Source: an uncultured Paracoccaceae bacterium | GTDB lineage: Bacteria; Pseudomonadota; Alphaproteobacteria; Rhodobacterales; Rhodobacteraceae | NCBI GenBank assembly: GCA_951812615.1 | Contig: CATOSU010000002.1 | Location: 1,054,001 to 1,118,000 of the forward strand | Reading direction: 5' to 3' | DNA length: 64,000 nucleotides | Shown here: positions 54,988 through 64,000 of the stretch, one piece after another | Layout of the letters: the number at the start of each line of letters is the position of its first letter | Position numbering within the stretch: position 1 is the stretch's first letter | Program-made: the position numbers and the translations under genes | The notes under the pieces: generated by a model | Databases searched by the model: none | What the model saw: the letters and a program-made list of their open reading frames with translations, nothing else | What the model was told of the DNA's origin: nothing

Positions 54988-55908
54988 CTAGCCTGACGGC
55001 CAGCCTGCTTTTCTGAACCTTTCGGCGATCCGGGCATCTGCTTCGGGTCGTCCGGCGTTTATGGACATCTGCTGAAGGAACCAATGGATGTAACCGGCGT
55101 AGTCCGGTCGCAGATCCATCACCGATCTGATTGCGGCATCGGCGCCCATTGTCGCGGCGTCCGCGGCGATATGAGCAAAATCGATCTTTGCGAACAACAC
55201 GGCGGGTTTTTGAAAGAAGAACCCGGCAAAGGCCGCCGAAGAGTTTTCTGTCACCACGTAGTCGCAGGCGGCCAGCCATCGATCCATCTGACCGGTTTCA
55301 ACCGTCAGGCGGGGATAGTGGCGGGTCAGGCCCTCCAGCTTTTGGACTTCCCGGCTGGAATAAACCTCTTTGGGGTGCAGCGTGGCGACGATATACCTGT
55401 CCGGGTCGAATTCCAGAACCCGTTCGATCATCTCCAGCGGCGCGCAGGACTGAAACGACCGGTGATCGCACAACCGCCCTTGTAGCGGCACATAAACGAA
55501 CCCCTTCCGGCGGACGTTTGCCGGCGCGTCGCCAAACAATCGTTTTTGCCAATAGCTATAGAACTGGTCGGCGGGTTTGCGCCGGACTGCAGCAGGGTCA
55601 AAAGCTGTCCGTGCGACATCCCATTCCCACCGTTTCTCGCTCTGCTCGATGGCCCAGAAAGGGTAGTAATATACTCTTCTGAAGGTCAGAGACCGCTGCG
55701 AAAACGGTGCGCGCATATGAAACAACGAATACTCTGACTGGCCTGTCTGAACGAACTGGTCCGCGTCGGATTCCGTGCAATATTCAACGTTGTACCCCGA
55801 AGATTGCAGAACCTGCGCCATCCGTCCGATGAAATTATGCTGACCGGCGGCTGCGCTGTCGCGCAGGCCGGGCTCCAGATACATGCGCAGGATCCTTGGC
55901 CGGGTCAT
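54988..55908 (-). CDS. Capsule-polysaccharide-type protein (KpsC/KpsS-like), uncertain
   Basis: The 306-residue protein has no membrane segment. It contains FVYVPLQGRLCDHRSFQS, VATLHPKEVYSSREV and CDYVVTENSSAAFAGFFFQKPAVLF; the last (core TENSSAAF) is the sort of sugar-nucleotide pocket seen in capsule-synthesis Kdo/glycosyltransferases. The fit is by eye and only moderate. ATG 55908 gives a sensible start with MYLEPGLRD close behind. It stands between trxA and hslV on the opposite strand. Confidence 0.5.
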   Translation of the reverse strand: MTRPRILRMYLEPGLRDSAAAGQHNFIGRMAQVLQSSGYNVEYCTESDADQFVQTGQSEYSLFHMRAPFSQRSLTFRRVYYYPFWAIEQSEKRWEWDVARTAFDPAAVRRKPADQFYSYWQKRLFGDAPANVRRKGFVYVPLQGRLCDHRSFQSCAPLEMIERVLEFDPDRYIVATLHPKEVYSSREVQKLEGLTRHYPRLTVETGQMDRWLAACDYVVTENSSAAFAGFFFQKPAVLFAKIDFAHIAADAATMGADAAIRSVMDLRPDYAGYIHWFLQQMSINAGRPEADARIAERFRKAGWPSG

Positions 55909-56004
55909 TTGCCGCACGCTAGGACTTGAAATCACACCCGGCAACCACGCTCTTGTGCACCTGCGATCCCACCGCCATATAGACCGCCAACGCAGGAGGC
56001 GCAG

Positions 56005-56556
56005 ATGCAGGATTTCCCGGGTTGGCACGGCACAACCATAATCGGCGTAAAGAAAGACGGTCAGGTCGTGATTGCCGGCGATGGCCAGGTTTCACTGGGC
56101 CAGACAGTGATCAAGGGCACGGCCCGCAAGGTGCGCAAGTTGAGCCCCGGTGGTTTTGACGTGGTTGCCGGGTTTGCCGGATCGACTGCAGATGCCTTTA
56201 CCCTGCTCGAGCGACTGGAGACCAAGCTGGAAGCGACGCCCGGCCAGTTGGCGCGCGCCAGCGTGGAGCTGGCCAAGGACTGGCGCACGGACAAATACCT
56301 GCAAAAGCTGGAAGCGATGCTGATCGTGACCGACGGGGCCGAGCTGTTCGTGATCACCGGTGCGGGCGATGTTCTGGAACCGGAACATGACGTGGCAGCA
56401 ATCGGATCCGGCGGGAATTTCGCGCTCGCCGCTGCACGGGCGATGATGGACGGCGACAAATCCGCCGAGAACGTCGCACGCGAAGCCATGGCGATTGCAG
56501 CCGATATTTGTGTCTACACGAATGGCAACCTCACCGTTGAGACCATTTCCAAGTAA
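56005..56556 (+). CDS. hslV: ATP-dependent protease peptidase subunit HslV
   Basis: The 183-residue protein has the N-terminal threonine nucleophile at residue 10 (WHGTTIIGV) behind a nine-residue propeptide, then [18 protein letters not shown] and [13 protein letters not shown]. It is the proteasome-like peptidase of HslUV. AGGAGG precedes ATG 56005. hslU follows after 36 bases. Confidence 0.97.
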   Translation: MQDFPGWHGTTIIGVKKDGQVVIAGDGQVSLGQTVIKGTARKVRKLSPGGFDVVAGFAGSTADAFTLLERLETKLEATPGQLARASVELAKDWRTDKYLQKLEAMLIVTDGAELFVITGAGDVLEPEHDVAAIGSGGNFALAAARAMMDGDKSAENVAREAMAIAADICVYTNGNLTVETISK

Positions 56557-56592
56557 TTCGGCGCGGGCCCGCGCCCGGCGAAAGGATGATCC

Positions 56593-57900
56593 ATGACAGA
56601 TCTGACGCCCCGTGAAATCGTCAGCGAGCTTGACCGTTTCATCATCGGTCAAAATGACGCGAAACGCGCGGTTGCCGTGGCTTTGCGCAATCGGTGGCGG
56701 CGCAAGCAGTTACCGGATGATCTGCGGGACGAGGTATATCCGAAAAATATCCTGATGATCGGCCCCACCGGCGTTGGCAAAACCGAAATCAGCCGCCGGC
56801 TGGCCCGGCTGGCGCGGGCGCCGTTTATCAAGGTCGAGGCCACGAAGTTTACCGAAGTCGGCTATGTCGGGCGGGATGTGGAGCAGATCATCCGCGATCT
56901 GGTCGACAATGCGATCCTGCAGACCCGCGAACACATGCGCGAAGACGTCAAGGCCAACGCCCACCGCGCCGCCGAAGACCGGGTGATTGACGCGATCGCC
57001 GGCACGGACGCCCGGGAAGGCACGCGGGACATGTTCCGCAAGAAGCTGAAGGCCGGAGATCTGGATGACACGATGATCGAGCTGGAAGTTGCGGACACTT
57101 CCAACCCGATGGCGATGCTCGATATCCCCGGACAGCCGGGATCGAATATGGGGATGATGAACCTTGGCGACATTTTCGGGAAGGCCTTCGGTGGCCGGAC
57201 AACGCGCAAACGGCTGAGCGTCGCCGAAAGCTATGAGATCCTCATAAGTGAGGAAGCAGATAAACTACTGGATGATGAAACGGTCAACCGCGCCGCTTTG
57301 GAAGCCGTGGAGCAAAACGGGATCGTCTTCCTTGATGAAATCGACAAGGTCTGTGCCAAATCGGATGTTCGCGGAGGCGATGTCAGTCGCGAGGGTGTGC
57401 AGCGCGATCTGCTGCCCCTGATCGAAGGCACAACTGTCAGCACCAAACACGGCACGGTCAAAACCGACCACATCCTGTTCATCGCATCCGGTGCCTTCCA
57501 CATTGCCAAACCTTTGGATTTGCTGCCGGAACTACAGGGCCGGCTGCCGATCCGGGTTGAGCTGCGGGCGCTGACCGAAGAAGATTTCGTGCGTATCCTG
57601 ACCGAAACCGACAATGCGCTGACATTGCAGTACACGGCGTTGATGGGCACCGAAAACGTCGAGGTTTCCTTTACAGAGAACGGAATTGAGGCGCTGGCCC
57701 GGATCGCGGCCGATGTAAATCAATCTGTTGAAAACATCGGTGCCCGCAGGCTGTATACGGTGATGGAACGTGTATTCGAAGAGCTGTCCTTTACGGCGCC
57801 GGACCAATCGGGACAGTCGGTGACGGTGGACGCGGCATTTGTCGAAAAGAACCTGGGCGATCTGGCGCGTAGCACCGACCTCAGCCGATACGTGCTCTGA
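56593..57900 (+). CDS. hslU: HslUV ATPase subunit HslU
   Basis: The 435-residue AAA+ unfoldase has the opening [17 protein letters not shown], Walker A GPTGVGKT (57-64), Walker B FLDEIDK near 246-252, [12 protein letters not shown] (sensor 2) and the C-terminal LSRYVL tail that docks into HslV. The length is normal. It feeds unfolded substrates to HslV. Confidence 0.97.
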   Translation: MTDLTPREIVSELDRFIIGQNDAKRAVAVALRNRWRRKQLPDDLRDEVYPKNILMIGPTGVGKTEISRRLARLARAPFIKVEATKFTEVGYVGRDVEQIIRDLVDNAILQTREHMREDVKANAHRAAEDRVIDAIAGTDAREGTRDMFRKKLKAGDLDDTMIELEVADTSNPMAMLDIPGQPGSNMGMMNLGDIFGKAFGGRTTRKRLSVAESYEILISEEADKLLDDETVNRAALEAVEQNGIVFLDEIDKVCAKSDVRGGDVSREGVQRDLLPLIEGTTVSTKHGTVKTDHILFIASGAFHIAKPLDLLPELQGRLPIRVELRALTEEDFVRILTETDNALTLQYTALMGTENVEVSFTENGIEALARIAADVNQSVENIGARRLYTVMERVFEELSFTAPDQSGQSVTVDAAFVEKNLGDLARSTDLSRYVL

Positions 57901-57973
57901 CATTCTGAGCAATACCGGCATGCGGTGAACAATTGCGCTTGCCCCGCTGTCTCAGACGGGGCACAGCCGACAT

Positions 57974-59203
57974 ATGCCGTTCCTGACCTTTCTCCGGCGA
58001 AACGCAACCTGGCTGGGAGCGGGGGCGTTGCTGATGTTTCTGTCCAGTTTCGGGCAGACCTTTTTCATCTCGATTTTTGCTGGCGAAATACGCGAAACGT
58101 TCAACCTCAGCCATGGCGCGTGGGGCGGGATCTACTCGCTGGGCACAACTGTATCTGCCGTGGTCATGATCTGGGCCGGGGGATTGACGGACCTTTTCCG
58201 GGCGCGGGTTCTTGGCGCGGTGGTTCTGGGCGGGCTGGCAGTTGCCTGTCTGGCCATGGCGCTGACCCCGGCAGCGTGGTTTCTTCCGCTTGCAATTTTC
58301 CTGCTGCGGTTGTTCGGGCAAGGCATGTGCACCCACACCGCCGTGGTTGCGATGGCCCGTTGGTATGTTGCGACACGCGGCCGGGCACTGTCGATCGCAA
58401 GTCTGGGATTTTCGGTCGGGGAAGCATCGCTGCCAATCATATTCGTCAGCCTGCTGACGGTGTTTGACTGGCGGTTGCTGTGGGTGGTGAGCGGATTGAT
58501 CTGTCTTTCCGGCATTCCGCTTCTGATCCGGCTGTTACAGCAGGAAAGAACACCGCAATCGATTTCGCAAGGCCAGTCTTCGGTTGGAATGCAGGGGCGT
58601 CACTGGTCGCGGAACGAAACGCTGCGACATCCGCTATTCTGGTTCATGGTGCCCGCTATTCTCGGGCCGAGCGCCTTCAACACCGCTTTCTTCTTCCATC
58701 AGGTTCACTTCGCAGAGATCAAGGGCTGGTCCCATCTGGAACTGGTGGCGTTTTTTCCGGTCTATACGCTGGGGGCCATCGGCGCGATGATCTTCTATGG
58801 CTGGGCGTTGGACCGGTTCGGAACATCGCGTCTGATGCCGACCTACCAACTGCCCATGGTGCTTGCGTTTCTCACCTTTGCCACGGCCGACGGATTGACG
58901 GGCGCACTGACCGGCTTCCTTTTCATGGCAATGACCACAGGTGCGAACAGCACGTTGCCAAACGCGTTCTGGGCCGAATATTTCGGCACCCGAAACATCG
59001 GGTCGATCAAGGCGATGGCGGCCGCGGTCATGGTGCTGGGTTCGGCGATCGGACCGGGTGTTACCGGGGCCCTGATCGATCTGGGGATCGGACTGGAACG
59101 GCAATATGTTTTTGTTTCGGGGTATTTTCTGCTGACCACGGCGTCGCTTTGGATCGGGATCCGTCGGTATCGGGCCGATATACCTGTCAGCGCCGACGCC
59201 TGA
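57974..59203 (+). CDS. MFS transporter
   Basis: The 409-residue protein has about twelve hydrophobic segments and the family loop in GGLTDLFRARV and DRFGTSRLM. The opening FGQTFFISIFAGEIRETFNLSHGAWG resembles uncharacterised NNP-like/YbjJ-type carriers. Substrate unknown. A GCCCCG...CGGGGC hairpin without a T-run lies in the 73 bases after hslU. Its last 17 bases overlap the convergent Smr gene. Confidence 0.87.
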   Translation: MPFLTFLRRNATWLGAGALLMFLSSFGQTFFISIFAGEIRETFNLSHGAWGGIYSLGTTVSAVVMIWAGGLTDLFRARVLGAVVLGGLAVACLAMALTPAAWFLPLAIFLLRLFGQGMCTHTAVVAMARWYVATRGRALSIASLGFSVGEASLPIIFVSLLTVFDWRLLWVVSGLICLSGIPLLIRLLQQERTPQSISQGQSSVGMQGRHWSRNETLRHPLFWFMVPAILGPSAFNTAFFFHQVHFAEIKGWSHLELVAFFPVYTLGAIGAMIFYGWALDRFGTSRLMPTYQLPMVLAFLTFATADGLTGALTGFLFMAMTTGANSTLPNAFWAEYFGTRNIGSIKAMAAAVMVLGSAIGPGVTGALIDLGIGLERQYVFVSGYFLLTTASLWIGIRRYRADIPVSADA

Positions 59204-59762
59204 GATAGACGTAATAAGCACCTTCGCCGCCATGACTGATATGGGCCGGCGTAAACTGAATGACATGAGAAGCAAGCGGCGGAATGGTCAGCCAGTGCGG
59301 CACCTGATGACGCAGCACACCCTTGCGCGTCGGGATCAGATCACCGTTATCCCGATCCCGCCCCTTGCCGGTGATCACAAGCACCAGCCGCTTGCCGGAT
59401 GCTGCGGCCGACAGGATAAAACGTGTCAGCGCCGGATGTGCCCGGTCCAGCGTCATACCATGCAAATCAATGCGGCCTTCCGGGGTCAGCTTGCCCCGGC
59501 GCATGCGCTTGAACGCTTTTTGATCCATTTGCACAGGTGCCGCAGCCAACCCGCTGGTCAGCTGTTCAGAAAGGTTATAGGTCACGGTTGGTTTTTGCGC
59601 CGGTTTCGGGCGCCGCAATGGCAAAGGCGCCGATTTTGGGGCCGGAATGAATGTCGGCTCGGGCACCGGGGCAGGGCGTTCAGTCGGCTTCAGCCGTTCG
59701 GTTTTTTCGTTAACCCGCCGCCAGAGCTCCAGCTCGTCCTGCGACAGCTTGCGCCGGCTCAT
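59187..59762 (-). CDS. Smr-domain protein
   Basis: The 191-residue protein has a proline/lysine-rich N-terminal linker (about 30-65) and a C-terminal Smr domain with RIDLHGMTLDRAH, ITGKGRD, and a HGGEGAYYVYLRR end. Smr domains act as small nucleases on RNA or DNA. It overlaps mltA upstream by four bases, so the two are coupled. Confidence 0.9.
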   Translation of the reverse strand: MSRRKLSQDELELWRRVNEKTERLKPTERPAPVPEPTFIPAPKSAPLPLRRPKPAQKPTVTYNLSEQLTSGLAAAPVQMDQKAFKRMRRGKLTPEGRIDLHGMTLDRAHPALTRFILSAAASGKRLVLVITGKGRDRDNGDLIPTRKGVLRHQVPHWLTIPPLASHVIQFTPAHISHGGEGAYYVYLRRRR

Positions 59763-60799
59763 AAAGCGTCACCCGGCAACAGCGCGTAAGCTCTTTGAAT
59801 TGGGAGCAGCACCATCATCCGGCCCGGATCACGCAACGTTCCCGCCGCCTTGCCGGCGGCGTCACCGGTTCCGAAGAAAATGTCAGCCCGCTGAGCCCCC
59901 TTGATTGCCGACCCAGTGTCCTGAGCGATCATCAACCGCCGCATCGGCCCCGACCCGTCCTTTTCCAGCCACACTGGCGCACCAAGAGGAACAAAGGCCG
60001 GGTCAACAGCCACGGATCTGAGCGCTGTAACCGGGCGGTTCATCGCCCCCAGCGGTCCCTGATCCGCCTTTACATTCCGGACTTCTCTGAAGAACACGTA
60101 AGACGGGTTGTGATACAGCAGCTCTTCTCCGGCGACAGGGTTCCGGCGAACCCAGTTCCGGATAACCTGTGCGCTGACCTGATGGGATTTGTAGATGCCG
60201 CGCCGGATCAGTTCGACGCCGATCGAGCGGTAGGGGTGTCCGTTTGATCCGCCATACCCGATGCGCAACGATTGTCCGTTTTGCAGCCGAATGCGACCTG
60301 ACCCCTGAATCTGAAGGAAAAACAATTCGACCGGATCATCGACCCAGGCGATTTCCAGCCCGCGATTGTCCAGTACCCCGCTGTTCAGAATATCCCGGCG
60401 CGGGAGCCATCGCCCGGCGCTTTTTGCTTCGCGCGGCATTTTGTAGACCGGGTATTTGAACCTTGGGGTGGAATATCTGCTGCCGTCCAGTTCCGGTTCG
60501 AAATACCCGGTGAACAGCGCATCCTGCCCGTCTTCGATCATAACCGGTCTGAAAAACAGTTCGAAAAACACGCGCGGGTCGGTCACATCGCCGCTTTGCG
60601 CCACCGCGCACAGGGTCGACCAGTCATAATCGTCGAAATCTGCACATGTGCTCAGGAAAACCTGGAATGCGGCGGCGTGGTCGTCCGCGGCCCATCCGTC
60701 GAGGTCCCTAAATTCCAGGATACGGTGCGTGGTTTCCGCTCCGGCGGCTGATGCGGTCATGACTACCCCCGCAATGGCCGCCAGAACCCTTGAAATCAT
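59759..60799 (-). CDS. mltA: Membrane-bound lytic murein transglycosylase A
   Basis: The 346-residue protein has a signal peptide (MISRVLAAIAGVVMTASAAGA), then TGYFEPELDGS, FLQIQGSGRI, GYGGSNGHPY and a 3D domain ending AQDTGSAIKGAQRADIFFG with its catalytic aspartates. It cleaves peptidoglycan to anhydro-muropeptides, which the amgK-murU pair in this window could help recycle. ATG 60799 overlaps the Tim44-like gene stop; no lipobox is obvious. Confidence 0.94.
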   Translation of the reverse strand: MISRVLAAIAGVVMTASAAGAETTHRILEFRDLDGWAADDHAAAFQVFLSTCADFDDYDWSTLCAVAQSGDVTDPRVFFELFFRPVMIEDGQDALFTGYFEPELDGSRYSTPRFKYPVYKMPREAKSAGRWLPRRDILNSGVLDNRGLEIAWVDDPVELFFLQIQGSGRIRLQNGQSLRIGYGGSNGHPYRSIGVELIRRGIYKSHQVSAQVIRNWVRRNPVAGEELLYHNPSYVFFREVRNVKADQGPLGAMNRPVTALRSVAVDPAFVPLGAPVWLEKDGSGPMRRLMIAQDTGSAIKGAQRADIFFGTGDAAGKAAGTLRDPGRMMVLLPIQRAYALLPGDAL

Positions 60800-61452
60800 G
60801 TATCCGTGGCAACCAACAACCAGTTCGGATCGGTGGAGCCCATCGTGCGGGCAAATGTCCACGTGTCCTTCTGGCGCTTTATTTCGCTTGGGTTGCCTTC
60901 GATTACGTCCCCGGCCCGGTCGCGAACCACAGATGTCAATTCACCCACGAACCGCATCGAGACTTCGGCCAGGTTGCTGTCTTTGTCGAACCGCACCGCC
61001 TGAACCGCGGTTTCCCGGACACCGACAAATTCGGCCTCGATGATCAGGCCATGATCTTCGCGGGCGGCGACACCGTCTACGAATGCCTCGTAAACTTCTT
61101 CGGCAAGAAACGGCTGAATTTGGTCCAGCTCTCCGCGTTCGAAGCCCATAATGATCATCTCATAGGCTGAGCGAGCGCCATGAACGAATTCTGTCACCGA
61201 AAATTCCGGCTCGATCCTTTTCATTGACGCAAGATCCTGCGCCATCTGGCTGTCTTCGGGGACGTGGTCGGTGATATCGCGGTCCGGCCCGCCTTCGATG
61301 ACTTCGAATTCCGGTCGGGACGATTTGGCCGACGGTGCCGGAGTGCGTGGTTTTTCAAAGCCTTCCCGCGTGCCCAGCACGCTTTTCAGGCGGAGAATGA
61401 GAAAGACGGCAATGCCAGCAAGCACCAGCAGCTGGATCAGGGGTGAGTTCAT
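60796..61452 (-). CDS. Tim44-like domain membrane protein
   Basis: The 218-residue protein has an N-terminal helix (about 4-20), a charged linker and a Tim44/MRPL45-type domain with FVHGARSAYEMIIMGFERGE, LAEEVYEAFVDGV and a WTFARTMGS end, as in mitochondrial Tim44. The bacterial role is probably membrane-associated protein handling. It diverges from fxsA and leads into mltA. Confidence 0.88.
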   Translation of the reverse strand: MNSPLIQLLVLAGIAVFLILRLKSVLGTREGFEKPRTPAPSAKSSRPEFEVIEGGPDRDITDHVPEDSQMAQDLASMKRIEPEFSVTEFVHGARSAYEMIIMGFERGELDQIQPFLAEEVYEAFVDGVAAREDHGLIIEAEFVGVRETAVQAVRFDKDSNLAEVSMRFVGELTSVVRDRAGDVIEGNPSEIKRQKDTWTFARTMGSTDPNWLLVATDT

Positions 61453-61559
61453 TAAAACCTCAGTGGCGGGCGACTTTGAACGTATGCGGTTTAATCACTA
61501 TGTAGGGGACAGGCAGCAGCGAGTCCACTGCTCTGCCTGAAGGAAAGGATAGTACGCTC

Positions 61560-62051
61560 ATGTGGTTGTTCCTGGCATTTCTTGCGGTGCCCCTGATTGA
61601 AATTGCCCTGTTTATCCAGGTTGGCGGTCTGATTGGCCTGTGGCCAACGCTGGGGATCGTAATTCTGACTGCAATTGCAGGTACCTGGCTGGTTCGGTCA
61701 CAGGGTCGCATGGCGCTGGGACAGTTGCAGAATTCCTTCAGTTCGCTGGAGGATCCAACCGAACCGCTGGCCCATGGGGCCATGATTCTGATTTCCGGCG
61801 CTTTATTGCTTACGCCCGGGTTTTTCACGGATCTTGTCGGGTTCTTGCTGTTGATCCCGCAGTTTCGGTTGGCAGTCATCCGGTATGTGGCGTCCCGCGT
61901 TACCGTTCGCAGTTTTCAGATGGGCGGCACGCAGCAACCCGGGCACGAACCGCGCGGCCCTGTCATCGATGGGGAGTTCGAAGAAATCCGGACGGAACCG
62001 CCAAGATCGGGAAAACCATCGGGCTGGGTCGACGATCCGTCCCGGCATTGA
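61560..62051 (+). CDS. fxsA: FxsA-family membrane protein
   Basis: The 163-residue protein has the FxsA core: FLAFLAVPLIEIALFIQVG, TAIAGTWLVRSQG, LEDPTEPLAHGAMILISGALLLTPGFFTD (core LLLTPGFFTD near 86) and a hydrophilic tail. It is an inner membrane protein that in E. coli eases phage T7 exclusion; its own role is unknown. secB follows after 54 bases. Confidence 0.93.
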   Translation: MWLFLAFLAVPLIEIALFIQVGGLIGLWPTLGIVILTAIAGTWLVRSQGRMALGQLQNSFSSLEDPTEPLAHGAMILISGALLLTPGFFTDLVGFLLLIPQFRLAVIRYVASRVTVRSFQMGGTQQPGHEPRGPVIDGEFEEIRTEPPRSGKPSGWVDDPSRH

Positions 62052-62105
62052 GGTGCCCAAACCAAGCTGTTAAGCAGCGCCAAACCGTATTTTCAGGAGA
62101 GTCCC

Positions 62106-62588
62106 ATGGCCGATAACGGCAACGGCGCAGCCCAGCAAGCCCCCCAGGTTCAGATGAAGATTCTGGGCCAGTTCGTTCGCGATCTGTCCTTTGAAAACGT
62201 CATGGCACAAAAAGGCGGCGCGGCTGACGGACAGCCCGACGTCAGCGTGCAGGTCAACCTCGATGCCAAAAAGCGCGAGCCTGAAGGGCAATACGAGGTG
62301 ACGGTTAAGCTGGCCATTCAGTCCAAGGCGAAGCAGGGCGGCGAAATGCTGTTTGTGATGGAGCTCGACTATGTCGGCATCTTCCAGATCGGCGGAATCG
62401 CAGACGAACAATTGCACCCGTTCCTGCTGATCGAATGCCCGCGGATGCTGTTCCCCTTCCTGCGGCGAATTGTCAGTGACGTCACCCGCGATGGTGGATA
62501 CCCGCCGCTGAACCTCGACAACATCGATTTCCTGCAGATTTATCGCAACGAGGTTGCCAGACGTCAGGCCGAGGCCCAGAACGCCTGA
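62106..62588 (+). CDS. secB: Protein-export chaperone SecB
   Basis: The 160-residue acidic protein has QMKILGQFVRDLSFEN, VMELDYVGIFQI and FPFLRRIVSDVTRDGGYPPLNLDNIDF, the SecB pattern. It keeps preproteins unfolded for SecA. AGGAGAG precedes ATG 62106. It faces dnaQ with a 10-base gap. Confidence 0.97.
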   Translation: MADNGNGAAQQAPQVQMKILGQFVRDLSFENVMAQKGGAADGQPDVSVQVNLDAKKREPEGQYEVTVKLAIQSKAKQGGEMLFVMELDYVGIFQIGGIADEQLHPFLLIECPRMLFPFLRRIVSDVTRDGGYPPLNLDNIDFLQIYRNEVARRQAEAQNA

Positions 62589-62598
62589 CGAACAAGCG

Positions 62599-63288
62599 TC
62601 AGCTTTGGTTCCAAAGCGCGTCTTCGCCCAGTTTTGCCACAAACGCCCGGTGTGCTTCCTGCTCCTGCTCTGTCAGGCGCGGGGGCAACGGGGTTGGGCG
62701 CGAGGAGGCGCGCCACGTGGTCGCGCCCTGCTGATTGCCCTGCTCTTGCGAATTCTGGGCCAGCGCAAGGTCAGGTTGCCGCCCGCCGATCAATTCAAGA
62801 TAGACCTCTGCCAGAATTTCAGAGTCTAACAAGGCGCCGTGTAGCGTCCGCGACGAATTGTCGATCCCGAACCGGCGGCACAGCGCATCCAGCGATGCCG
62901 GGGATCCCGCGAACCGCCGTCGGGCAATCGCAAGGGTATCAACCGCCTGATCCATGGCGATTACCGGTTTTCCGACCCAGCCAAGTTCCGCATTGAGAAA
63001 CTTCATGTCGAACGAGGCGTTGTGGATCACCAGTTTGGCATCACCGATGAAATCCAGGAACGCCTGCGCGATTTGGGAAAACTTGGGTTTGTCCGACAGA
63101 AATTCTTCGCTCAACCCGTGCACATCGAACGCTTCCTGCGGCATGTCCCGTTCGGGATTGATGTATTGATGGTAGGTGTTGCCGGTTGCCACATGGTTGA
63201 ACAGCTCTACACCGCCAATTTCGACAATGCGGTCACCCGTTTCGGGATCCAGCCCGGTTGTCTCGGTGTCGAGTACGATTTCCCGCAT
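62599..63288 (-). CDS. dnaQ: DNA polymerase III epsilon subunit (proofreading exonuclease)
   Basis: The 229-residue DEDDh exonuclease has DTETTG (Asp7, Glu9), VIHNASFDMKFLN and a LHGALLDSEILAEVY block with the catalytic histidine and aspartate, plus a C-terminal tail that would bind the alpha subunit. It proofreads replication errors. It follows coaE with one base between. Confidence 0.95.
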   Translation of the reverse strand: MREIVLDTETTGLDPETGDRIVEIGGVELFNHVATGNTYHQYINPERDMPQEAFDVHGLSEEFLSDKPKFSQIAQAFLDFIGDAKLVIHNASFDMKFLNAELGWVGKPVIAMDQAVDTLAIARRRFAGSPASLDALCRRFGIDNSSRTLHGALLDSEILAEVYLELIGGRQPDLALAQNSQEQGNQQGATTWRASSRPTPLPPRLTEQEQEAHRAFVAKLGEDALWNQS

Positions 63289-63289
63289 A

Positions 63290-63874
63290 TCAGAGCCTGT
63301 TTCTGATGGTTTTCACAATCTCACGGACCTGTTCGCGTGCGTGGTCAACCGTATCGGTGACAACAACGAAGTCCGCCCTGCTTCGTTTTTCGGCATCCGG
63401 CATCTGTTTTGCAAGGATTTGATCGATTTGCTCTTCGGTCATGGTTTCCCGGGCCATCACGCGGGCTCTTTGAATGTCCGGAGGAGCCGAAACGCAGACA
63501 GCCACATCCATGTTGCGATCTCCACCCGTTTCAAACAGCAGCGGGATGTCGAACACCAGAATATCCGCCGTTGCGTTGTCGATGAAATCCTGCCGGTCGC
63601 TTGCGACCAGCGGATGCACGATGCTTTCCAGTGTGCGGAAATTCTCCGGCGATCCGGCCAGCATCTGCTTCAGACGCGATCGATCAATTCCACCGTCGAC
63701 TGTGACTCCCGGAAATGCCTGTTCAACAGGCTGCACCGCCGCGCCACCGTCTGCATAGAGCCTGTGAACCGCGGCATCAGCGTCCCAGACCGCGCAGCCT
63801 TCTTCGGCAAAGAGACGGGCCGTTGTGCTTTTGCCCATCCCGATGGACCCCGTCAGACCCAGTCGGAAGCTCAT
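63290..63874 (-). CDS. coaE: Dephospho-CoA kinase
   Basis: The 194-residue kinase has the P-loop GSIGMGKST (9-17), [14 protein letters not shown] and [10 protein letters not shown]. It catalyses the last CoA step. ATG 63874 overlaps the aroE stop, giving the aroE-coaE-dnaQ order common in alphaproteobacteria. Confidence 0.96.
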   Translation of the reverse strand: MSFRLGLTGSIGMGKSTTARLFAEEGCAVWDADAAVHRLYADGGAAVQPVEQAFPGVTVDGGIDRSRLKQMLAGSPENFRTLESIVHPLVASDRQDFIDNATADILVFDIPLLFETGGDRNMDVAVCVSAPPDIQRARVMARETMTEEQIDQILAKQMPDAEKRSRADFVVVTDTVDHAREQVREIVKTIRNRL

Positions 63875-64000
63875 CGCAGCGCCGCAGCCCGTGTAGCAGT
63901 ATCTACGGCGGGCCGAATTCCGAACCAGCGCTCGAATCCCGGCACGGCCTGATGCAATAACATGCCCAGCCCATCCACGGTTCTGCAGCCGACCTCTTCG
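63871..64000 (-). CDS. aroE: Shikimate dehydrogenase, 3' end only
   Basis: The last 42 codons of a minus-strand gene enter from the right edge and read [18 protein letters not shown] then [17 protein letters not shown], ending TGA. The [11 protein letters not shown] segment with the conserved glutamine is the AroE C-terminal signature. The rest lies beyond the window. Confidence 0.9.
   Translation of the reverse strand, partial: EEVGCRTVDGLGMLLHQAVPGFERWFGIRPAVDTATRAAALR

Noticed and set aside
57941-57962. Terminator after hslU
   Set aside because: GCCCCG pairs with CGGGGC but no T-run follows and the next gene runs in the same direction.

Overview
The window reads as chromosome of an aerobic alphaproteobacterium of the Rhodobacterales (Roseobacter group). 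The evidence is GC-rich codon use, the RegB / SenC-RegA redox-signalling locus with PrrA-like spacing of key residues, the TsaE-AmgK-MurU-AddB-AddA-TrxA string, HslVU with a propeptide on HslV, TsaD-GpsA-EVE next to HemD / coiled-coil membrane protein / HemY, and three exact CtrA-type sites (TTAA-N7-TTAAC). Genes are tightly packed; no stretch of 300 bases lacks a gene. I found no insertion sequence, prophage, CRISPR array, rRNA operon or replication origin. One tRNA gene, tRNA-Thr(CGT), is present.

Layout. 1-1.9 kb: AbrB-family membrane protein and a PPP-type phosphatase. 1.9-5.9 kb: a small surface-polysaccharide island (priming sugar transferase, GT4 glycosyltransferase, sulfotransferase-like protein, polymerase-like membrane protein) whose two main upstream regions each carry a CtrA-type site. 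6.0-13.5 kb: a one-direction catabolic operon with a FadR-type regulator and its probable operator, DHDPS-family lyase, aldehyde dehydrogenase, non-pyrrolysine MttB-family methyltransferase, two SDRs and an FAD amine oxidase-like protein. 13.5-20.4 kb: class II aldolase, AEC transporter, then S-formylglutathione hydrolase, soluble transhydrogenase, DUF188, HAD phosphatase, ornithine-cyclodeaminase-like and alpha/beta hydrolase genes, mostly overlapping. 20.4-28.6 kb: MFS carrier, ZapE, DauA-like dehydrogenase, MtnA, a cytoplasmic-type sulfatase, and a KduD-like SDR with a zinc alcohol dehydrogenase.

28.7-35.2 kb: tRNA-Thr with promoter and downstream hairpin, a heme-synthesis-linked block (HemY-like, coiled-coil protein with a 21-copy hexamer repeat, HemD), and divergent TsaD-GpsA-EVE ending in a bidirectional terminator. 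35.3-39.8 kb: DUF2853 protein, a freshly broken DUF899 gene (in-frame amber plus a -1 frameshift), ketopantoate-reductase-like protein, AhcY and a degenerate FkbM-like protein. 39.8-44.8 kb: small secreted protein, HD hydrolase, a 50-codon gene, LysR regulator, and the RegA-SenC / RegB system. 44.8-64 kb: mostly housekeeping: PAS protein with a CtrA-type site, TsaE, the AmgK-MurU peptidoglycan-recycling pair, AddAB, thioredoxin, a capsule-type protein, HslVU, MFS carrier, Smr protein, MltA, Tim44-like protein, FxsA, SecB, DnaQ, CoaE and the 3' end of aroE.

The two parts most worth attention are the polysaccharide island, which looks tied to CtrA control and may make a sulfated, cell-cycle-timed surface polymer, and the MttB-centred operon, which looks like an undescribed route for an N-methylated compound with no corrinoid partner nearby. 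Functions are inferred from motifs, lengths and gene order read by eye; no database search was run.
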